Below, in pieces: positions 58,881 to 64,000 of a stretch of 64,000 nt of DNA. The stretch is from NCBI RefSeq assembly GCF_042685645.1, contig NZ_JBHUNX010000001.1:1178001-1242000 (forward strand). Direction: 5' to 3'. Made by a program: the position numbers and the translations under genes. Below the pieces are notes generated by a model. That model saw nothing but the letters and a program-made list of their open reading frames with translations. It did not search any database and had not been told where the DNA came from. How positions within the stretch are numbered: position 1 is the stretch's first letter; each line of letters begins with the position of its first letter. This DNA comes from Salininema proteolyticum. Lineage in GTDB: Bacteria > Actinomycetota > Actinomycetes > Mycobacteriales > Micromonosporaceae.

Positions 58881-60638
58881 TCACACGGCGGCGCGGTCTC
58901 CCAGCCAGGTGTGCCACAGGGACGAGTAGGCCCCTTCCCGCTCCAGAAGCTCGTCGTGCGTGCCGATCTCGGTCAGGCGCCCCTCCTCCATGACGGCGAT
59001 CCGGTCGGCGTCGTGGGCGGTGTGCAGGCGGTGCGCGATCGCGATGACCGTCCGCCCCTCCAGGACCTGCCCCAGCGACTGCTCGGCGGTCCGCGCCGAC
59101 TGCGGATTGAGCATGGAGGTCGCCTCGTCGAGGATGACGACCACGGGATCGGCCAGAACCACCCGGGCGAGCGACAGGTGCTGCGCCGCGGCGGCGTCAA
59201 GTTCCCGCTCGGTCCCGCCGACGACCGTGTCCAGCCCGTCGGGCATGTCGTCGAACCATTCCGCGCCCACCGTCGCCAGGGCCTCCTTCAGGTCGTCGTC
59301 GCCCGCGTGCGGCGCGGCGAGGCGGAGGTTGTCGCGAATGGACGTGTGAAAGACGTGGTTGTCCTGGGTGACCAGGGTGACCAGCCTGCGGCGCGCCGAC
59401 ATGGGCATCTCCGCCAGATCGGTGCCGCCGACCCGGATCTCCCCGGCCCGGGGATGGTCGATTCCGGCGACCAGGCGGGCCAGAGTGGACTTCCCCGCTC
59501 CCGACGGCCCTATGACGGCCAAGTGCTCTCCGGCGGCGATCGACATGGTCACGTCGGAGACGACGTCCGGCCCGTCGCCGTAGGCGTAGTGAGCGCCGGC
59601 GATCTCCACCGTGCCCTCGGAGGGCAGCGGCCGGCCGTACTCGGGCTCGTCCTCCGACATCACCAGCACCCCCTCCACGCGGGACAGCGCGGCGAAGGCC
59701 TTCTGCAGGCCCTCGATCCACATGAGGATCGAGTCGATGGGGTAGCTGATCTGCCGCGAGAGGATCGCACAGGTGGCCACCACTCCCAGGCTCACCGAGC
59801 CCTGGAAGTACAGGTATCCGCCCAGCAGAAGCACCGCCGCGGTCGACAGGGGGTAGGACGCGTCCAGGGTCGGGAACATCCACGACCGCAGGTAGAGGGT
59901 GTAGCGGTTGGCCCGGTAGAAGTTCCCGACCGACTCCTCGGCCACGGCGGTGCGGCGGCGCTGCAGCCCGTAGGACTCGGTGGTGCGCGCTCCTTCGGCC
60001 GTCCCCGTCAGCACCTCGCTGACCTCCGCCTCGCTGGCGCGTTCCTTCAGGTAGCCGTCGCGGGCCCGCTTCAGGTACCAGCGCATGCCCGCCCACGAGA
60101 TCGGCACCGAGGCCAGCAGGCACAGGGTGAGGAGCGGCGACAGCCACAGCATCGCCCCCAGGTAGGCGGCGGCCTTCATGCCGTTGAACGCGACGCGGTT
60201 GAGCCCGTCGCGGAACAGGAACGCCACCAAGGGAACGTCGTTGACCGTGCGGGTCAGGAGGTCTCCGGTGCCGCCGGCCTCGGCGACCGAGAGCGGCAGC
60301 GCCAGGGAGGAGTCGATGAACCGCTCCCTCAGGTAGGCGGAGATCCTCTCTCCTAGCATGCCGAGGGCCCAGGTGCCCAGCCATGTGAAGACGGCGCTCA
60401 CGGCGATCGAGGCGAGCAGGACGACGGCCTTGTCGTCCACTGTGGACATAGAGGCGCCGGCGGCGATGTCGTCGACGATGTAGCCGAGGTACAGCGGCGC
60501 GACGATGGCGGCGCCGGTCGACAGGGCGTTGAACAGGAACGCCACCGCGACCAGGCCCTTCTCCTGCCGGAAGGCGCGCCAGAAGGCGCGGCGGGTCTGT
60601 CGGCGGTCGGCGACGGGCAGGCGCTTCTCGGTGCTCAT
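58881..60638 (-). CDS. heterodimeric ABC exporter, catalytic half with degenerate signature
   Basis: This 585-residue type I exporter half has six transmembrane helices (about 25-320) and a nucleotide-binding domain. Walker A (GPSGAGKS, about 380), Q-loop (VTQDNHVF), Walker B (VVVILDEATS, about 510) and H-loop (IAHRL) are intact. The signature, normally LSGGQ, reads LDAAAAQ (about 486-492). It therefore binds ATP but needs the signature of its partner. The start overlaps the partner stop by four bases. The pair probably exports a lipid, peptide or drug. Confidence 0.92.
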   Translation of the reverse strand: MSTEKRLPVADRRQTRRAFWRAFRQEKGLVAVAFLFNALSTGAAIVAPLYLGYIVDDIAAGASMSTVDDKAVVLLASIAVSAVFTWLGTWALGMLGERISAYLRERFIDSSLALPLSVAEAGGTGDLLTRTVNDVPLVAFLFRDGLNRVAFNGMKAAAYLGAMLWLSPLLTLCLLASVPISWAGMRWYLKRARDGYLKERASEAEVSEVLTGTAEGARTTESYGLQRRRTAVAEESVGNFYRANRYTLYLRSWMFPTLDASYPLSTAAVLLLGGYLYFQGSVSLGVVATCAILSRQISYPIDSILMWIEGLQKAFAALSRVEGVLVMSEDEPEYGRPLPSEGTVEIAGAHYAYGDGPDVVSDVTMSIAAGEHLAVIGPSGAGKSTLARLVAGIDHPRAGEIRVGGTDLAEMPMSARRRLVTLVTQDNHVFHTSIRDNLRLAAPHAGDDDLKEALATVGAEWFDDMPDGLDTVVGGTERELDAAAAQHLSLARVVLADPVVVILDEATSMLNPQSARTAEQSLGQVLEGRTVIAIAHRLHTAHDADRIAVMEEGRLTEIGTHDELLEREGAYSSLWHTWLGDRAAV

Positions 60639-62335
60639 CGGCTCTCCCTCGCGACGAGTCGGCGGTATTCTTCGCAGTCCCGCAGCAGTTCGGCGTGCGT
60701 ACCCGTCGCGGCGACCTTCCCGTCGCGGAGGAAGGCGACGCGGTCGGCCTCGGCCAGCCACAGCGGCGACGTGGAGGCGACGGCCGTCGTCTTCCCACGG
60801 CGGGCCTTCGCCACCCGCTGCGCGATCCGAGCCTCGGTGTGCGAGTCGACGGCCGAGGTCGGCTCGGGGAGCAGCAGGACGCGCGAGTCGTAGGCGACGG
60901 CGCGGGCCAGCCGGAGGCGCTGGCGCTGGCCCCCGGAGACGGTGCGGATCTGGTTCTCGACCTTCGTGTCGGTGCCCTCGGCGAGCGCCTCGACGATGTC
61001 GGACGCGTTCGCGGTCTCCAGCGCGGCCTTCACCCCTCCGGGCGTCTCGGCGATGTTCTCGCCGACGGTTCCGGCGAAGAGGTAGGCGTCGTGGTCGCCG
61101 AGGAGGACGTGGCGGCGCAGCTCGGCCCGGTCGATATCGGTGGCCTTCACGCCGTCCACGGTCGCCGCGCCGGGGCTGTGCGCCGTGATGCGGGCGAAGG
61201 CCTCCACCGCCTCGCGCGGCGACTCCGCGGCGATCACGGTCAACCCGTCGGTCAGCTCCAGCCCGGACTCGGGCTCGTGGACGCGCGCCCCGTCGGGGAA
61301 CGCGGCCGGCTCGGCCGGCGTCTCCGGCTCGGGCAGGGCCAGGAAGTCCCTGAGCTTGGCCGCCGCCACGCCCCCTTCGAGGACGTTGCGGAGCACGTAG
61401 GTGCTCCAGGCGACCGGAAGGAGCAGGACCGTGCAGTAGGAGAAGGAGGCGATGAGCTGGCCGGTGGTGATGTCCCCGGCCACGGCCTGGCGCGCGCCGA
61501 CCCAGACGACGGCGGCCAGCAGGGCGGTGAGGCCCGCCTCGGTGAGCGAGCGGATCGTCGCGTCGGTCTTGGCCAGCCGGATCCCGGAGTGCATCATCGA
61601 CCGCGACCGGTTCCGGTAGTGCGCCGAGAACCGGTCCTCTCCTCCGATGCCGCGCAGCACGCGCAGCCCGGCGACTATGTCGCTCGCCGTGGACGCCAGT
61701 TCTCCCTTGGCCTCGCGGTAGCCGGCCTGCTTCTTTCGCAGGCGGCTGACGAGGGGGCCGTTGATGACCGCCAGAACGGCCGTGCCGACGAAGATCGTCA
61801 GGCCCAGTTCCAGGGAGATAGCGAAGAGGAGCCCGCCCACCAGGGCGATCGAGAAGACCGCCCCGGCCAGGACTCCCAGGCTGTTGAGGCCGGCTCCGAT
61901 CGCGGTGGCGTCCACCACGCCCACGGCCACGACCTTGCCCGCGTCGGCGTGGCCGGTGAGCGCCGAGCCGAGGCGGTTGGCCTTCCGGTCGACCAGCTGG
62001 ATGACGCGGGAGGCCGATTTTATGGTCCACAGGGTGCGGGAGCGTTCGTTGACGAGGATGAGGGCGGAGGAGGCCGCCCCGGCGAGGACGAGCCCGACGA
62101 CCCACCGGACGAGGGCGTCACCGTCGCGGGCTCCCAGTCCGGAGTCGACCGCGCCGTTGAGGAACAGCGAGATGAGGGGGATGGAGCCCAGTCCGAGCGC
62201 GCCGCTGACGATGGAGACGGTGGCCAGGAACGGCTCTTTCCGGCCGACCCAGCGGAAGAGCCCCCATGCGCTGAGCGAGCGCGGCGGGCTGCCCGGATCT
62301 CGGTAGGGGATGGTGGAGGACTTCCAGAAGCGCAT
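60635..62335 (-). CDS. heterodimeric ABC exporter, half lacking Walker A
   Basis: This 566-residue exporter half has six transmembrane helices and a nucleotide-binding domain that lacks a P-loop. Where GxxGxGKS should be, it reads IAAESPREAVEA (about 362-373). Walker B is LLLPEPTS (Asp replaced by Pro, Glu kept) and the H-loop reads ASTSP (His replaced by Ser). The signature VSGGQRQRLRLAR (about 460) is perfect. It is thus the signature donor for the partner's Walker A. ATG 62335 is chosen, with GGAG ten bases upstream. It is translationally coupled to the downstream half. Confidence 0.92.
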   Translation of the reverse strand: MRFWKSSTIPYRDPGSPPRSLSAWGLFRWVGRKEPFLATVSIVSGALGLGSIPLISLFLNGAVDSGLGARDGDALVRWVVGLVLAGAASSALILVNERSRTLWTIKSASRVIQLVDRKANRLGSALTGHADAGKVVAVGVVDATAIGAGLNSLGVLAGAVFSIALVGGLLFAISLELGLTIFVGTAVLAVINGPLVSRLRKKQAGYREAKGELASTASDIVAGLRVLRGIGGEDRFSAHYRNRSRSMMHSGIRLAKTDATIRSLTEAGLTALLAAVVWVGARQAVAGDITTGQLIASFSYCTVLLLPVAWSTYVLRNVLEGGVAAAKLRDFLALPEPETPAEPAAFPDGARVHEPESGLELTDGLTVIAAESPREAVEAFARITAHSPGAATVDGVKATDIDRAELRRHVLLGDHDAYLFAGTVGENIAETPGGVKAALETANASDIVEALAEGTDTKVENQIRTVSGGQRQRLRLARAVAYDSRVLLLPEPTSAVDSHTEARIAQRVAKARRGKTTAVASTSPLWLAEADRVAFLRDGKVAATGTHAELLRDCEEYRRLVARESR

Positions 62336-62443
62336 CCGTACCATTCTCCGGACCGGACGGTCGACCGGCAAGTCGTTTTCCCGGGCTGCGGAAGGCTCGG
62401 GGCCTAGCCCCGGACGAGCGCCGCGCCCGTTCGGGGCTGCCTT

Positions 62444-63274
62444 TCAGGAAGGCCGGGAGGGAGCGCCGTTCAAGAGGTCCAGGAGGAGGCGGGCGAACCG
62501 CTCCGGGTGTTCAACGGTCCCCAGGTGGCCCCCGGGGAAGACGACGGGATCGGAGCCCAGTCGGCGGGCCAGTTCCACCGCGGCGCGGCCGGCCGTTTGG
62601 TTCCGTGAGTTCCGGCCGACTCCGACGGTGATCCCCGTGCTCGGCAGGGAATCCAGATCGGGGAGGTACCGGGTGAAGGACGGCAGGGTGCGTGCGAGGA
62701 AGGCCTCGGTGTTCCCCGCCAGTCGGGTCGCCGCTTCGCCGCTCAGCCGAGGGGCGACCGGCTCCGGGCTCTCTTCGGGGCCGTTGGCCTCGCCGAAGTG
62801 GGCCATGGCGGGTCCGGGGCCCTCGGCGTGGAAAAGTTCGACCGTGCGGTCGACCATGGCCCGGTGGCTCTCGGCGTCGGGGAGGAGCTCGAACAGCGGC
62901 GGTTCGTGGAGGACGGTCCGCTTGAACAGGCCGGGGCGGTCGCGGGCCGCGGCGAGGCCGACGATGGCGCCGGCGCTGGTGCCGAACAGTCGGACCGGCC
63001 CCTCGGCGGTGTGCTCGATGAGGCGTCGGACGTCGTCGGCGTGGACGGCGACGTCCTGCGTGGCGGGGTCGTGCTCGGTGGAGCGGGAACAGCAGCGCGG
63101 GTCGTAGCTTATGACCGTGTGGTGTTCGTCGAGCAGGGGGCGCATGGCGTCGAAGACTCCGGCGTCGCCGCCCCCACCGGGAACGAGGACGAGGGGAGGG
63201 CCCTCGCCGCTGACGTCGTAGTAGAGGTCGGCTCCGGGGACGGGGAGGCGTCCGGTTCTGAGGTCTGTGGTCAC
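62444..63274 (-). CDS. alpha/beta hydrolase
   Basis: This is a 276-residue hydrolase. The oxyanion region is VPGGGGDAG (about 31-39), the nucleophile elbow FGTSAGA (about 97-103), and the catalytic His is in FPGGHLGTVEHPE near 250. An unusual CC pair follows YDPR near 60. GTG 63274 is chosen, with GGAAAGG eight bases upstream. It is the second gene after a TetR-type regulator 42 bases away and is probably co-regulated with it. Substrate unknown. Confidence 0.88.
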   Translation of the reverse strand: MTTDLRTGRLPVPGADLYYDVSGEGPPLVLVPGGGGDAGVFDAMRPLLDEHHTVISYDPRCCSRSTEHDPATQDVAVHADDVRRLIEHTAEGPVRLFGTSAGAIVGLAAARDRPGLFKRTVLHEPPLFELLPDAESHRAMVDRTVELFHAEGPGPAMAHFGEANGPEESPEPVAPRLSGEAATRLAGNTEAFLARTLPSFTRYLPDLDSLPSTGITVGVGRNSRNQTAGRAAVELARRLGSDPVVFPGGHLGTVEHPERFARLLLDLLNGAPSRPS

Positions 63275-63316
63275 GGGTAGGCCTTTCCAAGGTGCGGATC
63301 GGTGTCGGAGGGGGCT

Positions 63317-63895
63317 TCAGGGGGCGGTTCGTATCGGCCAGTGCGTCAGGGCGGCGTCGAGCGCTTCCACGCAGGCCTGCCACGACTCGTCGGCGGCGCG
63401 GGGATCGTTGAAGCCGCCGCTCGCCTCCAGCCCGGTGAACCCGTCGACCATGCTGCGGATGAAGCGGACGGCGTCGGTGCGGTCGGGTTCGTCGAGCCCG
63501 TATCCGCGCAGGACGGAGTGGACGAGGTCGACGTAGCGGCGGAACACGGCGAGGTCGGAGACCTCGTCGAGCGGGACGGGGAGGCGGGTGGCGGCGTGCC
63601 GTCCGGGGTGCTCGCGGGCGAAGGCGCGGTAGTCGTTCGCGAAGGCCCGCAGGGCGTCGGCGCCGGACAGGCCTGCCAGTGCCGCGGCGAGACGTTCGGC
63701 GGACGCGGCCGCCGTCGACAGGGCTATGCCGAGTTTCAGGTCCGCGAGCGACTTGACGTGCCCGTAGAGGCTGGCGTCCTTGACGCCGAGTTCCCGGGCC
63801 AGCGCCGACATGCTGAGCCGGTCGAGTCCTCTCTCGTCGGCCAGGGCGGCGGCGCTCTCGATGACGCTGTCCCTCGTCAGACCGGCGCGGGGCAT
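63317..63895 (-). CDS. TetR-family transcriptional regulator
   Basis: This 192-residue protein has a helix-turn-helix (LSMSALARELGVKDASLYGHVKS, about 27-49) and a C-terminal domain with the WHG-like pattern (FIRSMVDGFTGLEASGGF near 152-169). It begins a two-gene operon with the downstream hydrolase. Two CTAG-based palindromes directly upstream are the probable operators for autoregulation. Confidence 0.9.
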   Translation of the reverse strand: MPRAGLTRDSVIESAAALADERGLDRLSMSALARELGVKDASLYGHVKSLADLKLGIALSTAAASAERLAAALAGLSGADALRAFANDYRAFAREHPGRHAATRLPVPLDEVSDLAVFRRYVDLVHSVLRGYGLDEPDRTDAVRFIRSMVDGFTGLEASGGFNDPRAADESWQACVEALDAALTHWPIRTAP

Positions 63896-63910
63896 GGAAC
63901 CTCCCGAAAC

Positions 63911-63948
63911 TAGAGCTACTAGGAATAAAACTAGAGTACCTAGTTTTC
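63911..63948. promoter_or_regulatory. two tandem CTAG operators of the TetR-hydrolase operon
   Basis: Site 1 is CTAG-AGCTA-CTAG (63911-63923). Site 2 is AAAACTAG-AGTAC-CTAGTTTT (63928-63948), a perfect 8-bp inverted repeat. The centres are 21 bases apart, two helical turns, which favours cooperative binding of two dimers. Confidence 0.7.
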
Positions 63949-63981
63949 GCTCTCATCGCAAAGGGGTTTCCGACGGCGGTC

Positions 63982-63987
63982 TTGACA
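63982..63987 (+). promoter_or_regulatory. consensus -35 element of a promoter leaving the window
   Basis: TTGACA at 63982-63987, in AT-rich sequence at the right edge, is a consensus -35 hexamer. Its -10 box would lie beyond the window, so a rightward gene probably diverges from the TetR gene. Confidence 0.35.
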
Positions 63988-64000
63988 AATTGGTAAGTTT

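Overview
The window is chromosomal DNA of a high-GC Gram-positive actinomycete. GC is high almost everywhere, with strong G/C bias at third codon positions. Several genes begin 6-7 bases after a TANNNT -10 box, as in leaderless transcripts. Families typical of actinomycetes are present: a MelC1-like tyrosinase helper, a DUF5753-type XRE regulator, a large LuxR-type ATPase regulator, and infC with a non-canonical AUC start. A Nocardiopsaceae-like filamentous actinomycete would fit, but the genus cannot be fixed from this sequence alone. I saw no rRNA, tRNA, CRISPR array or prophage.

Left part (1-11.2 kb). Small stress and tailoring genes come first: a truncated SDR with a divergent TetR gene, a rhodanese, a GNAT, a FrnE-like DsbA protein, a coiled-coil protein, and a TetR-FAD monooxygenase pair with a clear operator. 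Next is a compact three-gene cassette (6612-9748): a FAD/NAD(P)-binding oxidoreductase, a MelC1-like copper chaperone without a signal peptide, and a tyrosinase with an extra C-terminal MoaF/calycin-like domain. A perfect terminator separates it from an NmrA-type quinone reductase and a divergent HxlR (QorR-like) regulator, so quinone production and quinone defence lie side by side.

Peptide module (11.4-22.7 kb). Four peptidase genes on the minus strand (M55 D-aminopeptidase, M20, S9, S66 LD-carboxypeptidase) diverge from a complete oligopeptide ABC importer. The gene content resembles the Bacillus dpp-ykf locus and suggests uptake and recycling of cell-wall peptides. Next to it is a decayed, lower-GC patch (22.7-23.7 kb) holding two IS4-type transposase fragments in inverted order and a small Lsr2-like gene.

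Centre (23.7-39.6 kb). A TetR/serine-hydrolase pair is followed by a 36-bp-period array of palindromes that runs into the 3' end of a VOC gene. Then come acnA, pepP, a VapBC-like pair, a PH-domain protein, and the translation cluster infC-rpmI-rplT-trmH-pheS-pheT. The cluster has a probable attenuator before infC, hairpins before rpmI and a T-box-like, Shine-Dalgarno-sequestering leader before pheS.

Right part (39.6-64 kb). An AT-rich ~396-bp duplication carries two copies of a small unknown gene. It is followed by a gluconate module (GntR, gluconokinase, GntP permease), a LuxR-type ATPase regulator with a divergent membrane gene, an isoaspartyl-methyltransferase-like gene, an MFS exporter with an ArsR-type regulator, bioB alone, an epimerase, a Baeyer-Villiger monooxygenase with an alpha/beta hydrolase, a two-component system, an XRE regulator with a small acidic protein, a strikingly asymmetric heterodimeric ABC exporter, and a hydrolase-TetR pair with two tandem operators.

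The strongest candidates for something undescribed are the tyrosinase-MoaF cassette, the complementary-degenerate ABC exporter, the palindrome array at 26.2-26.4 kb, the duplicated small-gene locus at 39.6-40.6 kb and the pheS leader.
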